From Podocnemis expansa (taxonomy: Eukaryota; Chordata; Testudines; Podocnemididae): a stretch of 64,000 nucleotides of DNA. The stretch spans positions 12,102,142 through 12,166,141 of the forward strand of contig ML681997.1 in assembly GCA_007922195.1 (NCBI GenBank), written 5' to 3'. Below, piece by piece: positions 19,461 to 32,000 of this stretch; position 1 is the stretch's first letter; each line of letters opens with the position of its first letter. A model generated the notes under the pieces. The model saw nothing but the letters and a program-made list of their open reading frames with translations, had not been told where the DNA came from and did not search any database. Both the position numbers and the translations under genes were made by a program.

Positions 19461-20399
19461 TAATGAAAAGATATGCCAGATTTCTCATTAATTCTATCAA
19501 TGAATAATTCAAAACATCATTGTGTATTTTTCTACCCATCTATATTCTGTAAAACCACAGTTAATTTTTTTTGTCATGCGGTGAAAATGTTAACACATTC
19601 GCAACAATTTTGGCTGGTATAAAAAACTGTTGGACAACTGCGCATCTAGTATTAGCTGCTGTCAGAGAGAAGACAGAACTAGATGGACACAAGCCTGATC
19701 TAATATGGCTAGTCCTATGTAGAAACTAAGGCTGCAAAGCAAAGGAAGAAAAATATCCATTTAATAAGCAGACTTTCTTAACTTGTTTGGTGACGAAATT
19801 AACTTTAACAGGGAGAACAGCAGTTCCTTTATTTCCCCACAGTTTGAACCCTGGATCTAGGAAAAGAAAATGAGACCCACAGCAGAACAGCTTCCTCAGT
19901 CCATGCTCGTTCCGGACTAAAGACCTATATTTAGAGAATTCAAAGTATTAGATACACACTAAGTTGGCAACTGCTCTGGGCAAATTTCCAGACCCATCTG
20001 ATTTTCTGGAAAGTGAAACATTTCAGTAATATAAGAAGTCACAAGAGAGCCTAAAAACTTGTGTTGCTACATTTACAGCCAATCCCATCTCTGCTTAATA
20101 TCAATTTTAAAATGAGTGTTTGATATGATATGATGTAGTGAGTACTATATTCATTATACTGTATTTGATTTAAGCATGTGTGTGTGTGTGTGTGTACACA
20201 CACTGAGAATTGCAAGGGTATTTGGAAGTAAAATTTGGCCCATTGTTTTGCCAGCTCTTTAATGAAAAATAGATGTGTTTTAAAGGGAAAAATAGAGAGG
20301 CCTATGATACAGATGTGTGATAGCCTTCCTGCTATGGTGAGCTAGCATCCAATCACTGAATAATTTAGCATCTGCAGAGTCCTATGGTCATATGTTGCC
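19461..20399. other. mostly unassigned AT-rich DNA
   Basis: A short old repeat lies at 19660-19722 (actagatggacacaagcctg ... ggctagtcctatg), related to the one at 63056-63222. A (GT)n run stands at 20177-20195. I see no gene. Confidence 0.4.
20177..20202. repeat. (GT)n microsatellite
   Basis: An uninterrupted alternation of G and T for about 20 bases runs into tacacacac. Confidence 0.9.
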
Positions 20400-20628
20400 A
20401 AGTTCCAAAAGGGTAGCTGTGTTAGTTTAGTTCAGCAAAACAAACAAGGAGTCCTGCGGCACTTAAAAACTACAACTTTATTTATTGCATGAGCTTTTGT
20501 GGGAGAAAATCCCACTTCCTCAGACCATCTTCAAAGCATCTGCAATTTTTGCCCATGACAGCTCATGCAATAAACACATTTGTTATTCTTTAAGTACCAG
20601 AGGACTCCTTGTTTGTTTTGGTTTAGTT
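20400..20628. mobile_element. PLE terminal repeats as an inverted pair
   Basis: The left half is the PLE 3' terminal repeat in reverse sense (agttccaaaagggtagctg ... caaggagtcctgcggcac ... gagcttttgtgggagaaaat), and the right half is the same sequence in forward sense (ctcatgcaataaac ... ctttaagtaccagagga). The two form a large imperfect hairpin, a common outcome of PLE insertion. Confidence 0.7.
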
Positions 20629-21061
20629 AAAAAAAGTCTCATGGTGTCTTTGTAATTACATTCCTCCCTAGCATCTTGCTATTCTGTTTGCTGCCTTTTT
20701 GTTTAAAAATAGATTGGGAACGCTTCAAGATGCGAAATTAGTCTCCTTAGCTGTAGTTAGAGGAACCCAGCGTCAGTGAGGCACTGTAACTTAATAAAAA
20801 TGATATATGTATTTAAAAACCAAACACTCGTCTAATCAGAAATATTGTGCATGACTAACTCTAAAGTGCCTCAATATATTTCTTGAAACTTGACTTACTT
20901 TGTAGCTCGCATTCAGATCTATCAATTAAACTGTTTTTGAAGGGGATTAGGTGACTACGTTTGAAGTTATGACTGTTGATGGGTTTTCATTCCTGCATGG
21001 TAGGATTTGCTGTTAGGTTTCCTTGTTTGAGCCGAACATAGAATACAAACGTGTGAGAGAG

Positions 21062-21228
21062 ATCCAAAGAGGTAGCTGTGTTAGTCTAGTTCAGTAAAAC
21101 AAATGAACAAGGAGGTCTGTGGCACTTAAAGACTAACAAATATATTTTTTGCATGAGCTTTCATGAGAGAAAATCCCACTTCAAAGCTTCTGATGAAGTG
21201 ATTAAGTGCCACAGGACTCCTTGTTTGT
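21062..21228. mobile_element. PLE terminal repeat with short inverted end
   Basis: Reverse-sense terminal repeat (gatccaaagaggtagctgtg ... gagctttcatgagagaaaat), then ttctgatgaagtgattaagtgcc in forward sense. The forward part is shortened, with the hammerhead-like segment mostly lost. Confidence 0.65.
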
Positions 21229-21586
21229 TTGTGTGTGAGAGAAGTGTGCTTCATTGTGGATCCTTCTAGGCAGTCAGCATCAACTTTGGAGACACTCTGA
21301 GGCATATTAACATAACAGACGTTGGAAAAAACATCAAAAATCTGGCAAAGCTGATAAATACCTCAGGAAACCTTGGACGCAGTAAAATCAGAAGAGGAAG
21401 CACTATTGATTTGGTTTGGGGGAAAAGTGCAGTTGTGGGATCCACTTCTACCCCAAGAGGCTTTATTAATATTTTGCATGCCTATAACATTTTGCAAATA
21501 TTGTTATCTTTGATGGAGCCAGGATTCCCCCATTATTTGGTTAAGTCTTACAACTCTCATGGTAGGTAGATTAACTGAAGCTCAGA

Positions 21587-22115
21587 GGGTATGTCCACAC
21601 ATCTCTTTTATTTTGAAATAACACTGGTTATTTCAAAATAAAAGAGATTAGGTCCACATGACGTATTCTTATTTCAAAATGACGGGCTCCGTCATTTCGA
21701 AATAAGAGCCGTCATTTTGAAATAGCTTAAATCTTCTATAAATCAAGACGGCTGTTATTTTGAAATAGTTATTTCAAAATAACACCGTTCAGACGTGTTA
21801 TTTCAAAATAACCATTATTTTGAAATAACACCTTTGCCCTTCTCCTTCCCAGGGTGCCTTCCTTTTAGCCTATATTGGGTGTGGGTATGGCCCAGGGAGG
21901 GGGCCATGTTGCCAAACCTCCCATGATGCCCCTCTCCTAAGGCGAAATAGCAAGTCCTGTGTTTGGACATGCTATTTCGCTTTGAGCTTTTCCCTTAATT
22001 CGAATTAACACTTTCTTAATTCAAATTAACTTATTTTGAAATAAGGACTTAATTTTGAAATAACTTATTTCAATATAACTTATTTTGAAGTAACAATGTA
22101 AGTGTGGACATAAAG
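21587..22115. mobile_element. palindrome-rich MITE, TTATTTCGAAATAA type
   Basis: The left end GGGTATGTCCACACAT and the right end AAGTGTGGACATAAAG are imperfect inverted repeats, flanked by AGA (21584-21586 and 22116-22118). The interior is rich in TTATTTCAAAATAA palindromes. The centre (about 21828-21960) is non-palindromic and GC-richer, with gaaatagc and gctatttcgc words facing each other. It is the longest of the series. Confidence 0.75.
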
Positions 22116-22118
22116 AGA

Positions 22119-23838
22119 GATTAAAGACTGACATTTGAAAAATATCCATAAATTTTGACTCTCAACTTGAGACAGCTGGAGTAGCTACTCAGGCATCTGA
22201 GGCGTCCATTATTAGCAATCACTTTCGAAAAATGACTTAAATGAGCTACTGAAGCAAGCCAGTCTCAGAAGCACCATCACCACCCTAAACTGCTAAGGGC
22301 CAAGATCCTCACATTTATTTAGGTTCTGGAAGTTCTTTGAGGACCTACAGTAGGCCTAGCCAACTACAGCAGAATACAATGCTTTCCAGATGAAATTGTC
22401 CCAGTGTTTCATTTTCCCTAGCCGTATGCTTGTTTAATAAGTGTTCCAGTGCAATTCCACATACTAAACCACAGTATGGGTATGACAGAGGAAAATAATT
22501 GGTTTCTGGTCTCCAAGTGATGGTAAATGGGATGCTTTCAGAATAATTTTAAAGTTCTTGGCAGTGTCTCTCTAAGGATGTCTAGCGTTGTGTGTCAAGT
22601 ACTTGTGTTGAGAAGTAGGCTTTGCACAGACATATGCCAGTGTAAACTGAATGATAATAAACCAAAACACTCTTATGTTAGAATAGATTATGAAAGTGAA
22701 TTAACACCCAAAACTATTTTGTATAAGCCACTTCGACAGACCTAGAACTTTGTTATTTAGCACTTATGCACATATTAATTCTGCTACAATAGCGGTATAC
22801 AGCAGCAGCTTCATCCTGTAAAGTACTTTCCTCTGTGACGTCCTCATCCCTATCATTCCTCCTCAGTGTTCTTTCATCAGCATTTTTTTCCTAGTATGCC
22901 TTGCTGGGATCTGCCCCTTTAAGTTTGGGAAAGCAAACAGCTGCTTTGCTAATATGGCCATTTTGCAGTTGGTGACTGCTTACTGCTCTCTCTTCCAGCT
23001 AGTAAGCTGTGTCCCGCCCCCCCCCCCCAGTTCATTCTGATGTTAATTACTTCAACATGTTTTAAATATTGCCAATGTTTCTTTTGCATCTGTTTCCAGT
23101 CTCTAAAGTGACTCAGCCACAAATGGTATTGTGGGATTCCATGTTTATTGCCTCAGTGATTTCTGGTTTACAAGAAAGATGAGATTTTTTCCATATTGCC
23201 AGCCTTGCAAACTCAACCTGGGCTCAGGCTTCTCATGCTTAGTAAAAATTTTGAATCAGGATTTATGGTAACAATTCCATCAAAGATGTCTGAATTAAAA
23301 TAGAATCCAGCTCACCCTGTCAGAGTAGTGACTCTGTAATGCTAGCAGGAGCAACCATTTGCTGCAGTCAGTAACGTAGGCAGGTATCTAATGGAATATA
23401 CACAGAGGACGAGTCTGAGCTCACATATTGTGTTACTTGACTGACTTTGGTGGAGTTTTTATATGAGTATAAATACAATCACAATTCAGCTTAGGAAGCA
23501 GCTATGTTCAGTAAGACAGTGTCAATTTTCATACACGCTCTTTTGACCATAGTGCTTTCAAGACTAAAAAAACCTCTGTTCTCTGGAGAAATCTCCCCCC
23601 TCCCTCATTGTTCAGTGACAGATAAATGCTTTGCTCAGATCTTTTCAGACAGGGGGAACCCCAGCGTGCATAACAGACAGTAAAAAGTACACTGTTTGGA
23701 GCTCAAAGCCCTAAAAGGACTTACTGAGTTTTTGCAAGATTGCACAACGTAAACTTACAAGGAGTCCAGAAAGTAGTATGGGAAATGGGGTTGTGCAGAA
23801 TGCTGAGTGAGTGAGCTAATGCTGTGTCTTAAGTGTCT
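22119..23838. other. unassigned DNA
   Basis: No gene or repeat is recognised apart from a cytosine run at about 23014-23028. The open frame at 22527-22745 has no domain. Confidence 0.4.
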
Positions 23839-23846
23839 ATCTAGGG

Positions 23847-24033
23847 CAGTGGTTTTCAAACATTTTTTCTTAGGAACCAGTTGAAAAAAATCATTTATAT
23901 CTGTAACCCACTAATTATATCTTTGAGCAACACTTTCCAGTCTTTTGGCAATGGCAGCAGGAGGTGCCATCACCCAGTGCCTGAAGGCCTGCAACCCAGA
24001 ACTGGGTCCTGACCCGTGGTTCGAAAACCACTG
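23847..24033. mobile_element. hAT-type MITE with 8-bp TSD
   Basis: The ends are CAGTGGTTTTCAAAC and GTTCGAAAACCACTG. The flanks are ATCTAGGG (23839-23846) and GTCTAGGG (24034-24041), an 8-bp duplication with one mismatch. At 187 bp it is short. Confidence 0.9.
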
Positions 24034-24041
24034 GTCTAGGG

Positions 24042-25452
24042 TGCATGTAGACAGAGATCCAGCTACATATGCACATGATATAAAGTACTGCCACACATAT
24101 CTATAGTTCTTTCTTTTAGTTGTCTCTCACAATCCCTTGTGCAGAGCTGGCTTTAAGAATTATTTCAGTTCTTAGCCCAGTGACCACGTGCTTTAGAGTT
24201 TAGACACACTCACGCTCCTGATGGCCCGGTGGTGTGTAATGCTCTCAAGTCTTATGCTCTGATGGTTGTGGTTTGATCCCTGATAGTCCTAGTCAGACCT
24301 GAAGTGGCATGAATCATGATTTCTAGAAACAGCTTTCTGTGTTTCAAAGCAAGAGGCAAGAGAGTCTTGTCTCAGAAGACTTTCCCACAGGAAGGGAGGT
24401 GTTTGCATTGACCTTGCACATTGATGAAATCATTGGCTGACCCCGACAAGGTTCTTCTCTTGGAATAGTAGCAGCAAAGTGACGTCCTCTAGATTCCATG
24501 GGACATGACTGTGATAGCAGATTCCTGTAACTACATGATTTAAAGTCAAACGAGAGATCCAGGAAACATGCCAGTAGAAGGGAAAAGACTAAATAAATAA
24601 ATGCTGCCATTTTTCACACCTAACAAAGGAGCTATATCCCATTCAAAATGCAAGCACTGTTGCAACAGGTAATTATTTCCATGTGTTTAATGGCTTTAAA
24701 AAATGGCTTTGAAGGGGAATCTGTGGAGAGTTCTGAAATGTGCATTAAAAGGGTTCACTCTTCAAAATGATTTTTCATGGACGTCTGATGTTAGCAGGAG
24801 CAGCCCAGAGACTGGGTGGTAGAAATGGAACTACAACAACTGTAAAATGTCTTACAGCAAGGGTTTGTATCACAGCTGCACATTTTACATTCTAGAATAA
24901 AAGAGGAATAACTGATGAATGATTTTGAACACTCAAGATGTGAGATTATCTGAGCTGCTCCCTTTACTGGAAAAGAGCTTTGTGAAATATTTACATTGAA
25001 CTTCAAAGCCACTGGAACTTAGGTGGCTCGGTATTAATACAAACTTCCAACCCATGCTTGTGTCAGCCCTTCAGATGAGCCTGCAGGGATAAGTTTGTAA
25101 ATTCATTGTGAATCTAAACCCACCTGTTTCACACAGACCTATATTGAATCCAAGCAGAAAGCATGAGGATGTATTTTGTATTTGAGATAAACACTATGAG
25201 AAAACCTGATTTAAATGAATAAACTTTTAATGAAGTGAAATGCAAGATCTTTGTTAATGAAACCTTGGATTGTGTAAACATCTCATGGAACGAGGAGATG
25301 CTAGTGGCATCCAGCCTTTTAGCAATATTAACTTGATTGCCTTTCCTAGCTTTTTGGAAATATGCTTTATGACATAAACATGATATACAGTTCCATGTTC
25401 CAAACAAGCAGTCAAATCAGTCTACTTCAGCAAAATGAACAACGAATCTTGT
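24042..25452. other. unassigned DNA, with a possible tRNA-headed SINE at 24215-24290
   Basis: At 24222-24285 the plus strand shows an A-box-like tggcccggtggtg and a B-box-like ggtttgatccc, the spacing of a tRNA-headed SINE similar to the one near 30165. Nothing else is recognised. Confidence 0.35.
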
Positions 25453-26258
25453 CAAGTTCCAAAGGGGTAGCCGTGTTAGTCTAGTCCAGCAAAACAAACA
25501 ATGAGTCCTGTGGCATTTAAAGACTAACATATTTATTTATCGCATGAGCTTTCATGGGAGAAAATCCCACTTCGTCAGATGCTTTGAAGATGGGGAAACT
25601 TACAGAATGGGAGGAAATAAATGCAGGAAAGTGTACGTCATGGAATCACGGCATACTGTGACAGCAAATCAAAACAGTTGTAAAGATTCAAACACTGGGG
25701 AACAACATATGGAGGAAGATGAGGTCAAATCACCTGTTGTAGTGAGAAAAAAATCCGAAGTCCTTATTTAGCCCTGAAGAAACACAGTCAAATTGCAAAT
25801 GAATTGCAATTCTGCAGTTTCTTTTTGAAGCCCTGACATGTTGTTCGTTTCTCCGAGCACAGCAATTAGCAAATTGTCAATGGAGCGTTCAAGAAGATTG
25901 AAGTGCTCACCTACTTGTTTTTTTAATGTTGTGATTTTTGATATCGGATTCATGCCCATTTATTCCTTTATGCAGAGACTGTCCTGTTTGTCCAATATAT
26001 AAGGCGTGGAGCGGCATTTCTGGCACATCATGGCATAAATCCTATTGGTGGATGGGCAGGTGAATGAGCCTTTGATGGATTAGCTGGTTTTCTTAGATCC
26101 TGTAATAGCGTCTTTTGTGCAGCTATGTGGGCAAAGTTGGTAGCAGGGGTATGTGCCTGCTTTAATGGTCCTGTTGTTAGGTCTGCAGTTGCCATTGTGT
26201 ATATGCTTGAAGTTGGGGGACTGTCTGTAAGCAAGGAGAGGTCTGTCTCCAAAGGAAT
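25453..26258 (-). pseudogene. PLE fragment: C-terminal coding remnants and 3' region
   Basis: Minus strand. The coding remnants are SFGDRPLLAYRQSPNFKHIH and NRTIKAGTYPCYQLCPH (26080-26268) and TTLKKQVGEHFNL (25768-25959), which match the copy at 42979-44781, where FGDRPLLTCRQLPSLKQI is seen. A terminal repeat lies at 25453-25590. Frames are broken and the reverse transcriptase part is absent (5' truncation). Confidence 0.8.
25542..25578 (-). ncRNA. hammerhead-ribozyme-like motif in PLE terminal repeat
   Basis: On the minus strand: CTGACGA, a 6-bp stem GTGGGA/TCCCAT-like with loop TTTT, then GAAA, then GCTCATGC, able to form a two-pair stem III. This is the conserved core layout of minimal hammerheads known in PLE terminal repeats. 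The UH dinucleotide expected right after stem III is not seen (the next bases are GA), so self-cleavage is doubtful. Confidence 0.5.
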
Positions 26259-26390
26259 CTTGTGGCACTTTTAAAGACTAACATTCATTTATTGCATGAG
26301 CTTTTGTGGATTTTCAGGATTTTCTCCCACGAAAGCTCATGCGATAAATGAATTTGTTAGTCTTTAAAAGTGCCACACAACTCCTTGTTT
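26259..26390. mobile_element. inverted 5' tail of the PLE fragment
   Basis: From 26267 the terminal repeat runs in reverse sense (cttgtggcacttttaaagac ... gcatgagctttt) and from about 26315 in forward sense (attttctcccacgaaagctc ... cacacaactccttg). The halves are reverse complements over about 55 bases. It sits at the 5' side of the minus-strand PLE fragment. Confidence 0.7.
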
Positions 26391-27021
26391 ATATAGCTAC
26401 ATGTTCAATAAGAAAAAGCAGGGATAAAAAATCCTGCACATGAGGAATGTCACTAAGTTAACTTGGCTGTTGAAATCTGATCTCTTGCATTTCCTGTCTG
26501 CTGTGAGATACCTTTAGGAAGAAATCCTGGCTCCATGAATATCCATGGTAAAATGCCCCTTGACTATAATTGGGCCAGGGTATGACCCTTAGTGTTTTTG
26601 GTCTTTAGCTTGGTTATCTTATGTTGCATTAATACAAGATTTTTGCATTTAATTTCCTAGGTTTTAGAAAAAGAATAAAAACTAGTTGGAGCAATTTATC
26701 TTTAGGACCATAAAAGAACTTTGTTCTATAACTGTTTCACATGTCCAGCTTACAAGCCCACTTGGCTTCATCTGCAGTATTTGTAAACTCTTCTATTGCA
26801 AAATCATACAAAGCTTTGTTAAAAAGGTCCAGTGAGGTTGCTACATGACTGCCTTACTTACCTATCCCATCATTTACAAAGCCAGTGTGCTTAAAAGCAA
26901 GGAAGTGAATGGTTAAGGGCATAATAAAGTGAACACTGCCCACAGTGTGAACAAGCAGATTACTTTTTATTCAGGATAAAGAAATGCATATTTTTTTCTA
27001 GGTAAGATACTGTTTTTTTAA
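26391..27021. other. unassigned DNA with one old palindromic repeat
   Basis: At 26517-26592 lies aaatcctggctcc ... gggccagggtatgaccc, an imperfect palindrome of the same ancient class as 1258-1355. Nothing else is recognised. Confidence 0.4.
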
Positions 27022-27228
27022 TTTCCAAAGGGGTAGCTGTGTTAGTCTAGTCCAGCAAAACAAACGAGTCCTGTGGCACTTAAAGACTAACACATTTATT
27101 TATTGCATGAGCTTCATGGGAGAAAATCCCACGTTTGATGAAGTAGGATTTTCTCCCATGAAAGCCTCATGCAGTAAATAAATTAGTTAGTCTTTAAGTG
27201 CCATAGTACTCTTTCTTTGTTCTTTTTT
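27022..27228. mobile_element. PLE terminal repeats as an inverted pair
   Basis: Reverse-sense repeat (tttccaaaggggtagctg ... gagcttcatgggagaaaatc) joined at about 27135 to a forward-sense repeat (gatgaagtaggattttctcc ... ctttaagtgccatagtac). The arms pair over roughly 80 bases and would extrude as a long hairpin. Confidence 0.75.
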
Positions 27229-28462
27229 TAAAGTTGTGTAACTCGAAAATCATTTGATGAATTTTCTGCGGTCTTTGCATCAACATTTTCCTTAACCCTC
27301 AAAGGAAATCTAGCAATTTTTCCCATGCAAACTTATTTTCTAAACCATAGTTACAGTTTTAAAATGGTGGCAGATTTTTCAACTCGAGCTAAGACGATAG
27401 TCTTCACTGACAAATAGAGGTATTCCAAGCTGCAGTCTTAAGTGGTTTTGCTGTCAAAATCATGTGCTATATATATATATATTTTAAACACACCTGGGAA
27501 GGTACATATTGCTTCCACTCTCATATCATTTGTGTGATTCTATTCTGAAAGCTGATTTTGTAAAATGGCCCCTTCTTATTCTTCAGATCTGCTCCCTAAG
27601 TGTGTTAAGTTATGTCCATTTCCTCTAGTGACAAAAGCTTTTGTTTCATTTTTTACTCTTCAGGACTGTAGAGGCAACAAAACTACAGGAAAGTGAGGTG
27701 GAGATTGTTCTACATTTTGCATAATTAATACAGTTATTAAGTTCCAGTTACATATCATTTACCACAAGGTGATGCATACGTAAATAACATTTTAACTACA
27801 AAGATGATACACCTCAGCTGGATTAGAATTATGGGTAATGATGCATGAGCCAGAGGGAGCGTACTTTGACTTTCAAGCCACGCTGAGTTTTCAGAGTTCA
27901 CAGTTTGGAAAACATATCCCATACAAATGAGAAAATTTAATACAGAAATAACTGAGAGCCAATAAATACGCAGCTCTATGGTGCCAATTCAACAGTCACT
28001 TTTCATAGTCAAACCAGGCTTTAAAAGTTCCTCAGAGAATGTTTACTCAAAGTTTCCGATCAAACTTTAGTTCTGGGGGAGAAACCACCCTTGGAACATT
28101 TCAATGACAATAAGCACAAGTTTGAAAGGTTAATGTTTTAGAAAGCCATGTGCGTATGAAGCAGAGTGGTTAAATCTTGCAGTCCCTACTAACAACTAAC
28201 AGTATTGTCTAAGCACTTTTCACTCAATAACTACATCTTGGTACAAAGCAAATAGCTCATTCCAGATCCTCACTAGCTGTAGCCTGTCACTGAAAGTATT
28301 CTGAGCTTGTAAGAGCTGTGCTTTCACTTTTGAGGAAAATCAGATCCAGACCATTGTTCAGCATAGGGCCTGCTGAGACATTTTGCCTACATGAAATGTT
28401 TTGTTGAACCTGTCACGTTTTATAGAGCTGTATGAGTTTTGACAGAAGTTTCATCGGAAAGA
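27229..28462. other. unassigned AT-rich DNA
   Basis: An (AT)n run lies at about 27466-27483. I recognise no gene or repeat in the rest. Confidence 0.4.
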
Positions 28463-28601
28463 GAAGTTCCAAAGGGGTAGCCACATGAGTCCGGTTCAGC
28501 AGAACAAACAAGGAGTCTAGTGGCACTTAAAGACTAACAAATTTATTTATTGCATGAGTTTTCAAGGGAGAAAATCCCACTTCATCAGATGCTTTGAAGA
28601 G
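28463..28601 (-). mobile_element. PLE 3' terminal repeat
   Basis: Reverse-sense copy with gttccaaaggggtagccac at the left and catcagatgctttgaaga at the right. The hammerhead-like core CTGATGA...GAAA is kept on the minus strand, but stem III is changed (ACTCATGC). It is followed at once by a SINE-like sequence. Confidence 0.75.
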
Positions 28602-28604
28602 ATC

Positions 28605-28705
28605 ATCCATGGCTAGGTGGCTAGGGCGTTTGACGGGGATATGGGAGAACCAGATTCAAGTCCCTGCTGTGACCGGTTCAGGGTGATCTGAACTGGAAAA
28701 CTCTC
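28605..28705 (+). mobile_element. tRNA-headed SINE-like sequence
   Basis: An A-box-like ggctaggtggctagggc and a B-box-like gattcaagtccc are about 40 bases apart, as in a tRNA-derived SINE of the MIR/CORE type. There is no clear acceptor stem, so it is not a tRNA gene. Confidence 0.45.
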
Positions 28706-28895
28706 TGACGAATCCCATTTGTCACTGTTGTTTAAAGATGTGCTGCATATGCTTAGAGGAAGGGCACCCAAGCTGTACACAATCAACAGCCGTATTAGCA
28801 GGGCAGCTTGTAGAGAGCTTGCAAGTGCTACATAACGTGAATAGAGACAAGTGCAAAAGGTGTGGTTTTTTTTAATATATAAGTGCAGCCCAGAG

Positions 28896-29081
28896 CAATG
28901 TTCCCTCTAATTATTAATAGACTGTGTGCACAAACAATTTCTTTGTGTGCGCAAAAACATTTCTTTGTGAGCACCAATATTAGCACTATTGAATTTTTTT
29001 GTGCACACTTTATTTAGTCATGTGCGCAGGTTTCATGACCTGTGTGCGTGCGCACACGCGCACAGCTTAGAGGGAACAGTG
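28896..29081. mobile_element. hAT-type MITE with perfect 8-bp TSD
   Basis: The ends are CAATGTTCCCTCTAAT and CTTAGAGGGAACAGTG, flanked by perfect GCCCAGAG (28888-28895 and 29082-29089). The interior contains gtgtgcgcaaaaac and, near the right end, alternating purine-pyrimidine DNA (tgtgtgcgtgcgcacacgcg). The same family appears at 63462. Confidence 0.92.
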
Positions 29082-29089
29082 GCCCAGAG

Positions 29090-32000
29090 AGGTTACAACT
29101 TCTCATATCTCTTTTCTTGGTCTGAGTAGCTAAGAACCAAGAAAGAGCACTATTTGCTTTACTTCATAGTTTCCCTGGGCTGGCTTACCATACTAAAGCT
29201 GAGGCTTGCCATGGACCATAGCATAAAAGTCTGTGGGATGCATTTGGCTGTGCTCCTACCTGTAAGGTGTAGCTTGGTGTCTGAAGGCCCTGAAAGGATG
29301 AACATACAGCAGCTTGAGAATCTGAAATTGAATTCAAGTTATTCACACACCTCACGCTGTGCCTTATATGCTGTGAGGTGCCTCTTGTTATGACACTTGG
29401 TGCTCCATGTGTGGGTAGACTGGGGCAAATAGGCCCAGTCCCCAGAAAGATAACAGCAGGTGCAAGTTGGTTCATGTTTGTTGCTGGAAGAGAGCAGAGA
29501 GCCAGTATCTCTGCCATTGGTTATGTTGTTGCACCCACACTTTCTCTCTGAGAGGCAGGAAATTAGGCACATCCCTGGATTGCTCTCAGAATTACTTCCT
29601 GTGCTTGTAGTCCTAGGAGCACAGTGCCTTTTGGTACTGTCTGGGAGGCTGCTACCTTTCTACCTATTTTTCATACCTAGATATTAGATATTAAGCTGAG
29701 AGCATTCCCTCTCACAGTAACCACAATAGACTATGTCTGCACAGGGACTTTATCCTTTTGTAACAGATCACCAGTTCATTCTAGGATTCCTGGGCTTGCT
29801 AACATCTTTAACTAATGTAACCACTGTGAGGTAAGGGTGAGAAAGACAGAGATTTTGGTCTCCATTCAGCAAAGTATTAAACACGTCTAACTTGAAGCAT
29901 GTGAGTGAATTGATTTCAGTCGGGCTATTTGAGCACATTCGTAATGACCTTGTTGAATAGAAGTTTTTATGAAGAGTGTGTGGCTAGTCCCTCAGTAGCT
30001 TGCTTTATAAGCCTCTCAGTAGCAGTCTTTGGAAACTTTTTTGTAGCTTGTTCAAAGGACTTGATGAGGTTAATCAAGTTACAGAAATATTATAATAACC
30101 CCGCTGTAAGTGCATGTCCCAGATGCCCCTGCATGTCTGATCTGCAAAAGTCATGAGTTTGTTTCAATCCTAACTAGAGACCTTTAGCCACTCATGCTTT
30201 TAGCTCTGGAGGTTCCTGGTTCAATGCCTAGTGTGCTGGCAGGATGGTGACAGTCACATTTGCAAACTATGTTAGACCTTTCATCCTTTGGATCCAACCT
30301 TGTAATGGATAAATGGAAACAGAAGTGACTGACTTATAAAATAATATCTAGCACTTAATGTTTCTAATGAACTTGTAGGCAAAAAAACTCAGCATACACC
30401 CAGAACAGATCAAATAAGTTCCTTATTTTTCAGTCCCATGGGGGGGATAGTTTTCAGTCTTGTTTCCAGTTATGAAGAACTGGGTCTTTAAGACATGATG
30501 TGCAAGTAGCAGCAGCAGCATTCTATAAATTTCATGGCACAAACCAGTTCGATAGAAATGCTTTTATTTCTCCCCTTGCTTGACAGGTTGCTTCCTCTTT
30601 TGAGCTGGAATTTTCAGATGGATAGCTTGGCGTAGTAATTCATTAAGAGAATGAAAAAAACAGAGTGGAGTGTGGGGGAGATTGATACACGCCTCTCACA
30701 TAACTGATATCACATGAGGTTGCATTGGCAAGGCAACATCAGCAGGCTGAAAACAATTCCTCTTTCAGAAACAGCCCCATTTAGGTTGATGCTGTTAATA
30801 ATCATTAGTGGTTTAACTTGAAAAGTAATTTTTTCCTTCTGCTTAGCGTAACTAATGAACAACTTCTAGTACATGACTGGGTGGAGTCAGACCTCTTGAG
30901 AAAGGCGAGTCTCTGAAAAGTACCTTCCTGCTATGTAATAGTATCACGTAACTTGCCTTAACATGTTAAGTTGGCCTGGCAAGCTGGAAACAAAGGATGG
31001 AAAGAATGATTGGGGTGAGGCTTGGATCCTGTGTTCTTTGGAAGGATGAGCACTCCTCCTTTACTCATGCAGTTGCAAAAAAAAAAAAAAAAAAGTCCCT
31101 TAGGTATTTTCAGCTTCTTTTTCGAAGGTAAGGTGCAGTAAGAGTCATCTTCAGCAGGCTACAGGAGCAAGGTGCTCTATGCCACTTAATCCCTACACAG
31201 GGAACCTGCTGGCCAGGCAGCCCTATTGGCATGCATGCACACGCTCCCTGTCGCTTGTCCCGCAGGCTTGCACAGGAAGCCAAGTTAAAGGACGGGCCAA
31301 GAAATGTCTGTCAGTGTGGCAGGGGAAGAGAAAAGCTGTGGCTTCAGTGGGCCCAGCCTTTGGTTACAGCTCAGCAGCAGCTGTGAACAAAGCATGGTGG
31401 GTGGATTCTCTTCTTTGCTGCAGAGTTGACTGGCTGCTGAGGTGGGAGGCTGTGACTCTTCTCCGGGATGACCAGGGCTGTAAGACACCTCACCACCACC
31501 TGCCCTTAGCATGAGGAAGACTTGGCTGTGCCTGCTGGGTCAGCTGCCCACCTTTGTGGGCACCACAAGTAGTGTCTTCTGGGCCCCATAGGCCCTGCTC
31601 TCAATCTGCTGGTTAGTGATAGTTGCAGTCTCTGAGCAGCTCCCTGGAGTGTTCAGCCCCTGGCCCACTGGACGCTCACAGCAACGACTGCCTCTGAAGA
31701 ACCAGTTCCACCTCCGATCACTGCTCTGCTGAATTTGCAGCACTGAGATTTGTTTACCGGGCAATCAGGTAGAAGTTTAAGCCATACAGATGCAAGTAGT
31801 AGCCAATAGAAGCATTGCAAACGAAGGGCTAGAAGTAAAATAAAATTGTAACATGCATTCTGGAGCTTAGATACCCAGAAACTTTTGTGTCTTGTGTCGA
31901 CTATTGCTCAGCTGGCCTCCTTACAGGCAAGTCTGGCCGTGACTCTCCTTTCATGAGACAGGTGCACTGTGAGTTCGTCTCGTACACCACACCAACCCTT

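Noticed and set aside
31179..31514. 111-residue plus-strand frame as a host exon
   Set aside because: No domain, no convincing splice sites, and an overlapping frame on the other strand.
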